Shown one piece after another: positions 1-7,216 of a DNA stretch of 64,000 nucleotides; the first letter of the stretch is position 1; each line of letters begins with the position of its first letter. The notes below the pieces were generated by a model, which saw nothing but the letters and a program-made list of their open reading frames with translations, searched no databases and was not told the DNA's origin. This stretch comes from Centipeda flueggei ATCC 43531 (GTDB lineage Bacteria > Bacillota > Negativicutes > Selenomonadales > Selenomonadaceae): positions 794,932-858,931 of the forward strand of contig NZ_GG694006.1 of the NCBI RefSeq assembly GCF_000160695.1, given 5' to 3'. Position numbers and translations under genes: made by a program.

Positions 1-1119
1 ATTGATCGCTCGGCTGATCTCGTTCTGCACTGCCATCAAGCGCTCCAGACGTGCGTGCTTCACCTCATCCGGCACCTGCGCCGCCATTGCTGCGGCAGGC
101 GTGCCCGAGCGCTTCGAGTAGAGGAACGTATACGCCGCGTCATAGCGCATCTCGCGCAGGAAATCCAGTGTCTCTGCGAAGTCCTCCTCCGTCTCCCCCG
201 GGAAGCCCACGATGAGATCCGTCGTGAGGCTCGCCCCCGGCAGGGCCTCGCGCACGCGCCGTGCGCGCTCACGGTACTGCTCCACTGTATAGACACGGTT
301 CATCGCCTTCAGGATGCGGTTGCTCCCGTACTGCACAGGCAGATGAATGTGCTCGCAGATATGCGTGCCGTTTTTGATCGTGTCAATCAGCTTGTCGCTG
401 ATGTCCTTCGGATGCGACGTCATAAAGCGCACGCGGCGAATCCCCTCCACCGCATCCACCATGCGCAGGAGATCGGCAAAATCCGCCTGCCCATGATCTT
501 TCCCGTAGGAGTTGACATTCTGCCCGAGGAGGGTCACCTCGCGATAGCCGTCCGCCGCTGCACGGCGCACCTCCGCCACGACCTCCTCGGGCATGCGGCT
601 GCGCTCACGTCCGCGCACGTAGGGGACGATGCAGTACGTACAGTAATTGTTGCACCCATACATGATCGGCACCCACGCTGAGAGCGTCCCGCTGCGTGCG
701 ATGGGCAGATGCTCCTCCACCGCGCGTGCATCGAGCGCGACATCCACTACGGGCGTGCGCTTCGCCGCGATCTCGGCGACAATGCGTCCCAATTCCTGCA
801 CCTTGCCCGTACCGAGCACAAAGTCGATGTGCGGTGCGCGGCGCATGAGGTTTTCCCCCTCCTTCTGCGCCATGCAGCCCGTGATGCCGAAGATCAGCTG
901 CGGATGACGCTCCTTGACCTTCTTGATCTCGCCGATCTTCCCGTAGACCTTGTCCTCTGCCGTCTCGCGCACACAGCACGTATTGATGAGGATGACATCG
1001 GCATCCGCCGTCTCCTCCGTCCGCACATAGCCCGCCGCCTGCAGCTGCCCCTCCATGCGCTCCGCATCGGCGATATTCATCTGACAGCCGTAAACCAGGA
1101 TTTTATATCGTCCCCGCAT
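1..1119 (-). CDS. miaB: tRNA-2-methylthio-N6-dimethylallyladenosine synthase MiaB (5' part)
   Basis: Radical-SAM methylthiotransferase that adds the 2-methylthio group to i6A37 of tRNAs reading UNN codons. The gene runs off the left edge, so only the first 373 residues are present; the family is usually about 440 residues and the C-terminal TRAM domain is missing here. The N-terminal MTTase domain shows YGCQMN and NTCCVRE, supplying ligands of the first Fe-S cluster. The radical-SAM Cx3Cx2C motif reads CNNYCTYCIVPYVRGRE. The start is ATG at 1119 with GGAAGGG upstream; another ATG four bases further upstream is out of frame and soon stops. It lies downstream of the terminator of the tRNA-Gly/Cys operon. 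Confidence 0.95.
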   Translation of the reverse strand, partial: MRGRYKILVYGCQMNIADAERMEGQLQAAGYVRTEETADADVILINTCCVRETAEDKVYGKIGEIKKVKERHPQLIFGITGCMAQKEGENLMRRAPHIDFVLGTGKVQELGRIVAEIAAKRTPVVDVALDARAVEEHLPIARSGTLSAWVPIMYGCNNYCTYCIVPYVRGRERSRMPEEVVAEVRRAAADGYREVTLLGQNVNSYGKDHGQADFADLLRMVDAVEGIRRVRFMTSHPKDISDKLIDTIKNGTHICEHIHLPVQYGSNRILKAMNRVYTVEQYRERARRVREALPGASLTTDLIVGFPGETEEDFAETLDFLREMRYDAAYTFLYSKRSGTPAAAMAAQVPDEVKHARLERLMAVQNEISRAIN

Positions 1120-1152
1120 TCATTTCCCTTCCATATAATATAACATAATAAC

Positions 1153-1182
1153 ATAAAAAGTCTGGAAGGAATCCTTCCAGAC
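1153..1182 (-). terminator. Terminator of the tRNA-Gly/Cys operon
   Basis: A perfect inverted repeat (GTCTGGAAGGA on each side, 1160-1182) is followed on the minus strand by a T run. It sits directly after tRNA-Cys and before miaB, so it ends the tRNA transcript. Confidence 0.85.
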
Positions 1183-1194
1183 CGTGTTTCATAT

Positions 1195-1268
1195 TGGAGG
1201 CGACACCCAGAATCGAACTGGGGATAAAGGTTTTGCAGACCTCGGCCTTACCACTTGGCTATGTCGCC
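1195..1268 (-). tRNA. tRNA-Cys (GCA)
   Basis: Cloverleaf with acceptor GGCGACA/TGTCGCC, U discriminator, encoded CCA and anticodon loop CTGCAAA giving GCA. It is the second gene of the tRNA-Gly/Cys operon, six bases after tRNA-Gly. Confidence 0.95.
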
Positions 1269-1274
1269 GAAAGA

Positions 1275-1349
1275 TGGAGCGGAAAACGAGGCTCGAACTC
1301 GCGACCCCCACCTTGGCAAGGTGGTGCTCTACCACTGAGCTACTTCCGC
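1275..1349 (-). tRNA. tRNA-Gly (GCC), copy 1
   Basis: Acceptor GCGGAAG/TTTCCGC, anticodon GCC in loop TTGCCAA, encoded CCA. The sequence is identical to two further copies at about 37.7 kb. It is the first gene of the operon, with a promoter at 1387-1415. Confidence 0.95.
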
Positions 1350-1386
1350 AGATACTCTCTGCACCGCTGTGATGCGATACTTAGAC

Positions 1387-1415
1387 AGTATAGCGATAAA
1401 TATATCCTCTGTCAA
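1387..1415 (-). promoter_or_regulatory. Promoter of the tRNA-Gly/Cys operon
   Basis: On the minus strand a perfect TTGACA (1410-1415), a 17-base spacer and TATACT (1387-1392) lie about 40 bases upstream of tRNA-Gly. Confidence 0.8.
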
Positions 1416-1452
1416 GTCCAAAAAATGAAAACATGTAGGATTACAATAGATA

Positions 1453-2473
1453 TGTTACACAAGTAAATAAAAAGAGAAAGCCAATTTGTGTTATGCTCTA
1501 TCTACCCAAACAAACCACACACAAAGGAGGCTTTCTCATGAAAAGCATAACACAGGACATCAAGTATTATCAAGCGATTCTTTCCTATGCCGATCAGCAC
1601 GGTGTCACAAAGGCGGCCATCAAATACCACACCTATCGCCAGTTCATCTACCGTCTACGCAATCGCTACGATGGTACGCCGGAATCCCTCGATCCAAGGT
1701 CACGGCGTCCCCATCATCACCCCAACGAACACTCAGACAGGGAGATCGCTCTCATTCGTCGCATGCGCAAACGTCGTCCCAATACAGGCCTCATCTGTTT
1801 CTGGGTGCATCTACGCAAAAAGGGTTATACACGTTCCATAACAGGTCTTTATCGCTGCATGAAACGTCTTGGACTCAAAGCAGGAAAAGCGAAGAAACCT
1901 GTATATAAACCTAAGCCCTACGAACAGGCAACCTTCCCCGGGCAAAAGGTACAAATCGATGTCAAAGTCGTTCCCTCTGTCTGTATTGTTGGACAAGCAA
2001 AGGAACAGGGAGAGAAGATGTACCAGTATACGGCAATCGATGAATATACGCGTTTTCGCTTTATTGCAGCATTTAAGGAGCAATCGACGTATTCGTCCAT
2101 GTGCTTTCTGCAGCAGCTCATCCGCCGTTTCCCGTTCAAGATACATAAAGTACAGACGGATAACGGAGCGGAGTTTACCAAGCGCTTCCAAGCGGCGGAT
2201 GAAGCAAATCTGACGCTGTTTGAAAAGGAGTTAAAGCGTCTTGGTATTGCACACCAGAAGATTCGTCCTTATACCCCAAGACATAACGGTAAGGTAGAGC
2301 GTTCTCACCGAAAGGACAACGAGGAGTTTTACGCCTCACATACCTTTTACTCGTTTGAGGATTTTAAGATGCAGCTTGCACGGCGAAACAGGGAGTATAA
2401 CAATTTTCCTATGCGCCCTCTCGGGTGGAAATCTCCTCGTGAGGCTCTCTCTCTTTTTCTCTCTTGTGTAACA
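1453..2473 (+). mobile_element. IS481-like insertion sequence, about 1.02 kb
   Basis: Imperfect terminal inverted repeats start TGTTACACAAG at both ends, followed on both sides by A/G-rich sequence ending in AGCC. They flank one DDE transposase gene. The match extends two bases further outward (AT), so the exact ends and the target duplication are uncertain; only a TA direct repeat is visible. The element sits between the tRNA-Gly promoter and the brnQ promoter and appears intact. Confidence 0.85.
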
Positions 2474-2482
2474 TATGATTGA
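1538..2482 (+). CDS. IS481-type DDE transposase
   Basis: Transposase of 314 residues. A degenerate N-terminal helix-turn-helix region is followed by an integrase (rve) core with the DDE residues in QIDVKVV, QTDNGAEF and NGKVERSHRKDNEEF. Start ATG 1538 is chosen because AAAGGAGG lies eight bases upstream; an in-frame upstream start at 1493 has no such site. The reading frame leaves the right inverted repeat after an ACA codon and uses a TGA in the flanking DNA, so the last three codons depend on the insertion site. Apparently intact and possibly active. Confidence 0.93.
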   Translation: MKSITQDIKYYQAILSYADQHGVTKAAIKYHTYRQFIYRLRNRYDGTPESLDPRSRRPHHHPNEHSDREIALIRRMRKRRPNTGLICFWVHLRKKGYTRSITGLYRCMKRLGLKAGKAKKPVYKPKPYEQATFPGQKVQIDVKVVPSVCIVGQAKEQGEKMYQYTAIDEYTRFRFIAAFKEQSTYSSMCFLQQLIRRFPFKIHKVQTDNGAEFTKRFQAADEANLTLFEKELKRLGIAHQKIRPYTPRHNGKVERSHRKDNEEFYASHTFYSFEDFKMQLARRNREYNNFPMRPLGWKSPREALSLFLSCVTYD

Positions 2483-2534
2483 CAAACCTACAAAAAAATG
2501 AAAACACAATTTGACCACGATTCCTTAAAATGAT

Positions 2535-2562
2535 TTGACAGGACGCTCCAATTCTGTAATAA
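2535..2562 (+). promoter_or_regulatory. Probable brnQ promoter
   Basis: TTGACA (2535-2540), 16-base spacer, TAATAA (2557-2562). The predicted transcription start near 2569 falls on the only standard in-frame start codon upstream of the BrnQ homology, which argues against that codon being used. Confidence 0.6.
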
Positions 2563-2568
2563 TGCAAA

Positions 2569-3966
2569 TTGAACTATTTTATAGAAACTTTTGGATATGA
2601 TCAGGAGGGATCAATCATCAACAAGTTAAATAAAAAGGATCTCCTGACGCTTGGCTTTATGATGTTCTCCATTTACTTCGGCGCGGGCAATCTGATCTTT
2701 GCGCCGGCACTTGGACAGGCAGCGGGCGAGCATACGCTGCTTGCAATCATCGGTTTTATGACGACGGGCGTCGGGCTGCCGCTCCTAGGCATCACGGCGA
2801 TCGCACTCGCGGGCGGAGAATACGTCCCCCTGCTGCGCACAAAGACATGGCCTCTGTTTGCGACGGTGCTGCTCGTCATCCTCTATCTCATCATCGGGCC
2901 ACTGTTTGCGATGCCGCGTACGGGTGCCGTCTCGTTCGAGATCGGCATACGCCCCTTCCTCACCGCAGACAATCTCGCCCTCGGGCAGCTGATCTACACG
3001 GCGATTTTCTTTGCCGCATCTTACTATCTCGCGCTGAATCCAAACAAGATCATTGACCGTGTGGGAAAGATGCTGACGCCCGCGCTTCTCCTCGTGCTCT
3101 TCATTCTCTTTGCGCAGGCATTCCATACGCCGCTTGGAGGGATTCTGCCGCCGACGGGAACATACGTTGATGCGCCGTACGCTCAGGGATTCCAAGATGG
3201 CTACCAGACGATGGATCTGCTTGCCTCCATCGCCATTGGTGCGCTCGTGACAAACGCCGTCCGTCTGCGCGGCATTACGGACAGCCGTGCGATTGGCTCG
3301 GCATGTCTGATCTCAGGGCTGATTACCGTGGTGCTCATGACGGTAGTCTACGGGTCGCTTGCCTACATCGGTGCAACAAGTGCCTCAGTACTCGGAGATA
3401 CAGAGAACGGCGGACAGATTCTCGCAGGCGCCGTCGGTATTTTCTTTGGTTCTTCCGGCAATCTCCTGCTTGCCGTCATTATTGCCCTTGCATGCCTGAC
3501 GACATGCTGCGGCATTACGTCGAGTGCAGCAATGTTCTTCAGCAAGCTGCTGAAGGGGCGCATCTCATACGAGCGCCTTCTGCTTCTCTCCATCCTGTTC
3601 AGCTTCGCTGCATCGAACATCGGGCTGACTCAGATCATCGCCCTGGCTGTTCCGTTCCTCGTCACGATTTACCCTCTCGTCATCGTCTTTGTCATTCTCT
3701 CACTCTTCGATCATTTCATTGGCTGGCGAAAGAGCATCTATCAGGGAGCGATCTTTCTCACACTCATATTCTCGCTGATCGACAGTCTTCATGCGGCAGG
3801 GTTGTGTCCCGCCGCTCTGCATGAGCTGCTCTCACGCACGATCCCGTTCTACGGCATCATGATGGGGTGGGTCTGCCCTGCCGTGATCGGTGCACTCGGC
3901 GGATTCTGCATTTCTCTCTTTCAGACGGCTCCCGCATCGGCAAAAGAAGCGCATACGCGGGCATAA
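2569..3966 (+). CDS. brnQ: Branched-chain amino acid:cation symporter BrnQ
   Basis: Inner-membrane carrier for leucine, isoleucine and valine, LIVCS family, with about 12 hydrophobic segments. The conserved N-terminus reads NKLNKKDLLTLGFMMFSIYF and continues with the FGAGNLIF stretch. Coordinates run from the only standard start in frame, TTG 2569, but that lies at the predicted transcription start. A strong AGGAGGG (2603-2609) instead points to ATC at 2617, where the family normally has ATG-AAC-AAG. Translation may therefore start at a non-standard AUC, or the sequence carries a point change. The protein from there would be 449 residues, normal for the family. CodY commonly controls such transporters in Firmicutes, but I did not identify a CodY site here. 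Confidence 0.9.
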   Translation: MNYFIETFGYDQEGSIINKLNKKDLLTLGFMMFSIYFGAGNLIFAPALGQAAGEHTLLAIIGFMTTGVGLPLLGITAIALAGGEYVPLLRTKTWPLFATVLLVILYLIIGPLFAMPRTGAVSFEIGIRPFLTADNLALGQLIYTAIFFAASYYLALNPNKIIDRVGKMLTPALLLVLFILFAQAFHTPLGGILPPTGTYVDAPYAQGFQDGYQTMDLLASIAIGALVTNAVRLRGITDSRAIGSACLISGLITVVLMTVVYGSLAYIGATSASVLGDTENGGQILAGAVGIFFGSSGNLLLAVIIALACLTTCCGITSSAAMFFSKLLKGRISYERLLLLSILFSFAASNIGLTQIIALAVPFLVTIYPLVIVFVILSLFDHFIGWRKSIYQGAIFLTLIFSLIDSLHAAGLCPAALHELLSRTIPFYGIMMGWVCPAVIGALGGFCISLFQTAPASAKEAHTRA

Positions 3967-4058
3967 AAAAGCTGCTGCACACCTTATGACCTGACCCCCA
4001 AACGTTAGACTTGAGGAATCTAACGTTTGGGGGTCACTGCATCATGCAGCAGTTTTTT
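3966..4058. terminator. Bidirectional terminator between brnQ and dedA with a nested palindrome
   Basis: Outer arms GCTGCTGCA (3971-3979) and TGCAGCAG (4045-4052) are flanked by A6 and T6, so the hairpin can end transcription from both sides. Its loop contains a second, separate 18-bp perfect inverted repeat (3992-4009 / 4019-4036). Confidence 0.8.
3992..4036. repeat. 45-bp palindromic insert in the terminator loop
   Basis: TGACCCCCAAACGTTAGA is followed by nine bases and then its perfect reverse complement. From memory the arm resembles terminal repeats of some IS3-family elements, so it may be a pair of fused IS ends (MITE-like); this is an inference. Confidence 0.6.
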
Positions 4059-4665
4059 AACCCCCGCTGTTTTTCTTTCGCCGCCAACGCAGGTAAAGGA
4101 CAGCGATCCCAACAGCAGCGACGACAATAACGATTATGCTTGCCTCGTGTCCGTACGCCATAAGATCCGTCCAGCTCTCGCCGAGCACCATGCCGGCACA
4201 GAGGATTGCTGCCGTCCATGGGAGGGAGCCCGCTATCGTGTAGAAAAAGAATCGCTTTGGGTTGACACGGGCAAACCCAGCAGGCAGGGAGATAAAGGTC
4301 CGCACGACGGGAAGCATGCGGCTGAAGAATACGGCCTTCAGTCCATACCGATCAAACCAATCCTGTGCGATGTTCACGTGTGACTTCTTGATAAGGAAAT
4401 ATTTTCCATACTTGTCCACGAAGGGACGTCCGCCGCGCGCACCGACCTCATAGGCAAAGAGCGAACCGAGGAGTCCGCCTGCCATCCCTGCGAGAAGTGC
4501 TCCCTCGAACGACATGTGCCCTGCAAAGATGAGATAGCCGGCAAAGCCAAGGATCAGCTCACTGGGAATGGGAATGCACGCGTTCTCCGCCGCCATAAGA
4601 ACAGCGACAGCAACATAGCCCCACGAGGCAATGAATGAAAGAAATATCTGCGTAAAATGCTCCAC
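4057..4665 (-). CDS. DedA-family membrane protein
   Basis: SNARE-associated/DedA-family inner-membrane protein of 202 residues; relatives are implicated in undecaprenyl-phosphate or phospholipid scrambling and envelope homeostasis. Visible family features are the E-x-PIPSELIL segment, an amphipathic re-entrant loop and FFSRMLPVVRTFISLPAGFA. Four or five hydrophobic segments end in a basic tail. I choose GTG 4665 because AAGGAG lies seven bases upstream; an upstream ATG at 4683 has no ribosome site. The stop lies in the bidirectional terminator shared with brnQ. Confidence 0.9.
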   Translation of the reverse strand: MEHFTQIFLSFIASWGYVAVAVLMAAENACIPIPSELILGFAGYLIFAGHMSFEGALLAGMAGGLLGSLFAYEVGARGGRPFVDKYGKYFLIKKSHVNIAQDWFDRYGLKAVFFSRMLPVVRTFISLPAGFARVNPKRFFFYTIAGSLPWTAAILCAGMVLGESWTDLMAYGHEASIIVIVVAAVGIAVLYLRWRRKKNSGG

Positions 4666-4699
4666 AGGGATGCTCCTTCGCATGATGATGAATGCCAAC

Positions 4700-4732
4700 A
4701 AAAAATCCCCAGTGCATCGACAACACCGGAGA
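4700..4732 (-). terminator. Terminator of the tRNA-Glu/Asp/Phe operon
   Basis: CTCCGGTG pairs with CACTGGGG (two G-U pairs) around a nine-base loop and is followed on the minus strand by TTTTTT. It lies 14 bases after tRNA-Phe and just before the dedA start. Confidence 0.7.
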
Positions 4733-4745
4733 CTCAGCTACAAGG

Positions 4746-4821
4746 TGGTGCCTCAGAGCGGAATCGAACCACTGACACGGGGATTTTCAGTCCCCTGCTC
4801 TACCAACTGAGCTACCGAGGC
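4746..4821 (-). tRNA. tRNA-Phe (GAA)
   Basis: Anticodon loop CTGAAAA within a GGGGA/TCCCC stem, acceptor GCCTCGG/CTGAGGC and encoded CCA. Third gene of a Glu-Asp-Phe operon. Confidence 0.95.
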
Positions 4822-4832
4822 AAAAGGAAAAA

Positions 4833-4909
4833 TGGCGACCCGAAGGGGACTTGAACCCCTGACCTCCGCCGTGACAGGGCGGCATTCTAACCAACTAAAC
4901 TACCGGGCC
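4833..4909 (-). tRNA. tRNA-Asp (GTC)
   Basis: Anticodon loop CTGTCAC, acceptor GGCCCGG/TCGGGTC, G discriminator as expected for tRNA-Asp, encoded CCA. Middle gene of the operon. Confidence 0.95.
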
Positions 4910-4914
4910 GTTTC

Positions 4915-4989
4915 TGGTGACGCGTACGGGATTCGAACCCGTGAAGCCGCCGTGAAAGGGCGGTGTCTTAACCACTTGACCAACGCGCC
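4915..4989 (-). tRNA. tRNA-Glu (TTC)
   Basis: Anticodon loop CTTTCAC, acceptor GGCGCGT/ACGCGTC, encoded CCA. First gene of the operon, followed after five bases by tRNA-Asp. Confidence 0.95.
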
Positions 4990-5049
4990 GTATTCGCGCT
5001 GTGCGGCGGATGATCCTTGCAGACCATCCGCCGCACATTCACGAACGCC

Positions 5050-5078
5050 ATTATATGGGATTTTACCCCACTTGTCAA
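5050..5078 (-). promoter_or_regulatory. Promoter of the tRNA-Glu/Asp/Phe operon
   Basis: Consensus TTGACA (5073-5078), 17-base spacer and TATAAT (5050-5055) on the minus strand, about 60 bases upstream of tRNA-Glu. Confidence 0.88.
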
Positions 5079-5105
5079 CAAATTTTATTTACAAATAATC
5101 CCATC

Positions 5106-5936
5106 TCAAAGGCTCATCCCGCCGCCGAGATTGGCCCACTGGACATCTGCGGCGTATTCCTCGAGCTCCGGCAGTTTCTCCATGAGGTACGAGTTCGTGA
5201 CACGCACGAAGGTTCCCTTCATGCCGAGTGATTTCGACTCGATGACACCGGCGGACTCAAACTTACGGAGTGCATTAACGATAACTGAGCGCGTGATCTT
5301 TGCCTCATCGGCAATACGCGACGCGATGAGTCTGCCCTCGAACTTCCCTTGGCTCGCAAGTTCCTGCAGAATCGCATGTGCTGCCTTGCGCTCAGAGTAC
5401 GAGAGTGTCTCCACCGCAATGCGTACTGCCTCACGCTGACGTGCCTCGATTTCACTCTTTTGCGCTGTGTCGCGCAGCATCTCCATGCCGACGACGGTCG
5501 CGCCGTACTCGCTGAGCAGGAGGTCGGGATCACCGAACTCCTTCCTGCCGCTAGCAACGACAAGCGTTCCGAGGCGACGGCGCGGCCCATAGATTGGCGT
5601 CACAACGATGTTCTGATCATGGAACAGCGTCGCCATCTCCTTCTCGAAGGACGCACCATCTGCGCCCACACGAATGTTGGAACGTGTCTCCTCGAGTCGG
5701 TTGAGCCAGTCCACGAACTTGCGCGGGAACTGTCCCAACTCAATCGCCTCATTCGTCATGAGGTCGTCATCATCGTCATAGAATGCATATCCGCAGATTC
5801 TGCCGCCCTCATCGGTGATATAAACGTTTGCCTCCAGGACATTACTCAACACGCGTGAGATCCCGTCATACTCCACGCTTTCCGAACGTTGGAGCAGACG
5901 ATTGATTTGCCGCGTCTTTCCCAGCAATGTAATCAT
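5106..5936 (-). CDS. codY: GTP-sensing global regulator CodY
   Basis: Transcription factor that senses branched-chain amino acids and GTP and represses nutrient-scavenging genes. It has 276 residues, slightly longer than the Bacillus protein (259). An N-terminal GAF-type ligand domain begins LLGKTRQINRLLQ; the C-terminal winged helix shows IADEAKITRSVIVNALRK, nearly identical to the Bacillus recognition helix. Start ATG 5936 has AGAGGGGG upstream; an in-frame ATG at 6008 has none and would add an atypical extension. The gene is monocistronic and divergent from rpmB. A TTTCTTGAAATTT sequence at its own -35 faintly resembles a CodY box. Confidence 0.96.
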   Translation of the reverse strand: MITLLGKTRQINRLLQRSESVEYDGISRVLSNVLEANVYITDEGGRICGYAFYDDDDDLMTNEAIELGQFPRKFVDWLNRLEETRSNIRVGADGASFEKEMATLFHDQNIVVTPIYGPRRRLGTLVVASGRKEFGDPDLLLSEYGATVVGMEMLRDTAQKSEIEARQREAVRIAVETLSYSERKAAHAILQELASQGKFEGRLIASRIADEAKITRSVIVNALRKFESAGVIESKSLGMKGTFVRVTNSYLMEKLPELEEYAADVQWANLGGGMSL

Positions 5937-6023
5937 CTGAATCCCCCTCTTTCCCGAGCTGCACCCATACAGCTCTGCGAAACGACAACCACACCCCGTA
6001 AGATACATTTTTCCTTTACCTAC

Positions 6024-6051
6024 ATCATACTACACTTTTCCCAAATTTCAA
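6024..6051 (-). promoter_or_regulatory. codY promoter
   Basis: TTGAAA (6046-6051), 16-base spacer and TATGAT (6024-6029) on the minus strand. The 339-base gap between codY and rpmB otherwise holds AT-rich sequence and the rpmB promoter, with no further gene visible. Confidence 0.65.
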
Positions 6052-6193
6052 GAAATACTTGAATGTTTTTCATCTTTCATTGATAAAATTATTCTATCGA
6101 TTTATAGTTCAATATGATAATTATGAAAAATCTGTCTTATTCGGATGGCACTGCATCTTGTCAGCAATTCCTTAGAATTTTTTTTGTGACACC

Positions 6194-6222
6194 TTGCTTA
6201 ACGGACAAAATCATAGTATAAT
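6194..6222 (+). promoter_or_regulatory. rpmB promoter
   Basis: TTGCTT (6194-6199), 17-base spacer and perfect TATAAT (6217-6222), 54 bases upstream of the rpmB start. Confidence 0.75.
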
Positions 6223-6275
6223 GACACGGTGTTTGCGTGCGGCTTGAGTGAAGCCCACGTTGAGGAGGTGTAACA

Positions 6276-6467
6276 ATGGCAAGTGTATGCGAGGTCTGCG
6301 GCAAAGGGATGATGAGCGGCAACAATGTGAGCCACTCCCATGTAAAGACGAAGCGTAAGTGGAAGCCGAACATTCAGCGCGTCCGTGCCCTGGTGGAAGG
6401 TGAGGTCAAGCGTGTCAATGTGTGCACACGCTGCCTGCGTTCCGGCAGTGTCGAGCGTGCCGTTTGA
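6276..6467 (+). CDS. rpmB: 50S ribosomal protein L28 (zinc-binding form)
   Basis: Large-subunit ribosomal protein of 63 residues. Cysteine pairs C5/C8 and C50/C53 mark the zinc-binding paralogue. The body contains [18 protein letters not shown], the family signature. GAGGAGGTG lies just upstream of the ATG. It is transcribed alone from its own promoter and ends at a terminator whose loop carries a dispersed palindromic repeat. Confidence 0.97.
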   Translation: MASVCEVCGKGMMSGNNVSHSHVKTKRKWKPNIQRVRALVEGEVKRVNVCTRCLRSGSVERAV

Positions 6468-6484
6468 GCGAATACGCGCATAGA

Positions 6485-6578
6485 AAAAGCCGTCTGTTTA
6501 AGGAACCGCTGATAAAATGAGGTATGCCGGATTGGCGTACTGAATTTATCCGTGTTTTCTTAATTCGGGCGGTTTTTT
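6485..6578 (+). terminator. rpmB terminator with a repeat in its loop
   Basis: Arms AAAAAGCCGTCTG (6485-6497) and CGGGCGGTTTTTT (6566-6578) pair with G-U wobbles and end in T6. Most of the intervening loop is the palindromic repeat at 6499-6563. Confidence 0.6.
6499..6563. repeat. Dispersed palindromic repeat, copy 1
   Basis: An imperfect palindrome of about 65 bases. It starts AAGGAACCGCTGATAAAAT and ends AATTTATCCGTGTTTTCTTAA; the ends are roughly reverse complements. Closely related copies lie at 25059-25165, 18.5 kb away. Confidence 0.7.
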
Positions 6579-6621
6579 CATAAGAAATTGCAGCGATGTC
6601 AGAGAGAGAAGGGGTTCGCCA

Positions 6622-7170
6622 ATGGGAACAAATGTCACGGAGATCTGTGCGGCAAACGAGCGCTACGCCGCTGCATTCGGCGACAAGGGAGGGCTATCGC
6701 ACGATCCGGCGCGGCGTTTTGCCATCGTCACCTGCATGGACTGCCGCCTCGATCCGGCAAAGTTCGCAGGGTTCGCGGAGGGCGATGCGCACGTGATCCG
6801 CAACGCAGGCGGGCGCGTGTCGGACGATGTGATTCGCTCTCTGCTGATCTCCTACAGGATGCTCGGAACAAATGAATGGTTCGTGATCCAGCATACGCAC
6901 TGCGGGATGCAGGGCCCCACCAATGAGGCGATATGTGCGCGATTCGAGGAGGATGCTGCCGCGCATGGCGGGGATGCCGTCGAGGCACACTACATCGACT
7001 TTATGCCAATCGCAGGAGAGCTTGAGGAGAATCTCGTCCGCGATGTGCGCCGCCTGCGCACGCATCCGCTCGTCCCCGCATCCATCGTGATTCACGGCTG
7101 TATCTACGACGTGCACACGGGACGCCTGATCGTCTCGGAGGAAGCGGAGAAGATCGGCGCGGCAAAATAA
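6622..7170 (+). CDS. Beta-class carbonic anhydrase
   Basis: Zinc enzyme interconverting CO2 and bicarbonate, 182 residues. The metal site is visible as C38-x-D40-x-R42 (TCMDCRLD) and H91-x-x-C94 (HTHCG). RNAGGRVSDDVIRSL is typical of the shorter bacterial beta-CA type. GAAGGGG precedes the ATG. It is a single gene following rpmB and ends at a terminator shared with the convergent ygjP-like gene. A second, gamma-type homologue is encoded at 35.6 kb. Confidence 0.93.
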   Translation: MGTNVTEICAANERYAAAFGDKGGLSHDPARRFAIVTCMDCRLDPAKFAGFAEGDAHVIRNAGGRVSDDVIRSLLISYRMLGTNEWFVIQHTHCGMQGPTNEAICARFEEDAAAHGGDAVEAHYIDFMPIAGELEENLVRDVRRLRTHPLVPASIVIHGCIYDVHTGRLIVSEEAEKIGAAK

Positions 7171-7185
7171 GATAAATCAGCACAA

Positions 7186-7216
7186 TAAAAAATGCTCCGA
7201 ATGGAGCGTTTTTTAT
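7186..7216. terminator. Bidirectional terminator
   Basis: AAAAAATGCTCC-GAAT-GGAGCGTTTTTT forms a short GC hairpin flanked by A and T runs. It serves the carbonic anhydrase gene on one side and the long riboflavin transcript on the other. Confidence 0.85.

Noticed and set aside
2474-2616. T-box leader before brnQ
   Set aside because: The gap is too short and lacks the T-box sequence and a terminator.
3303-3824. 173-codon open frame inside brnQ
   Set aside because: Alternate frame of a clear membrane transporter, with no start signal.
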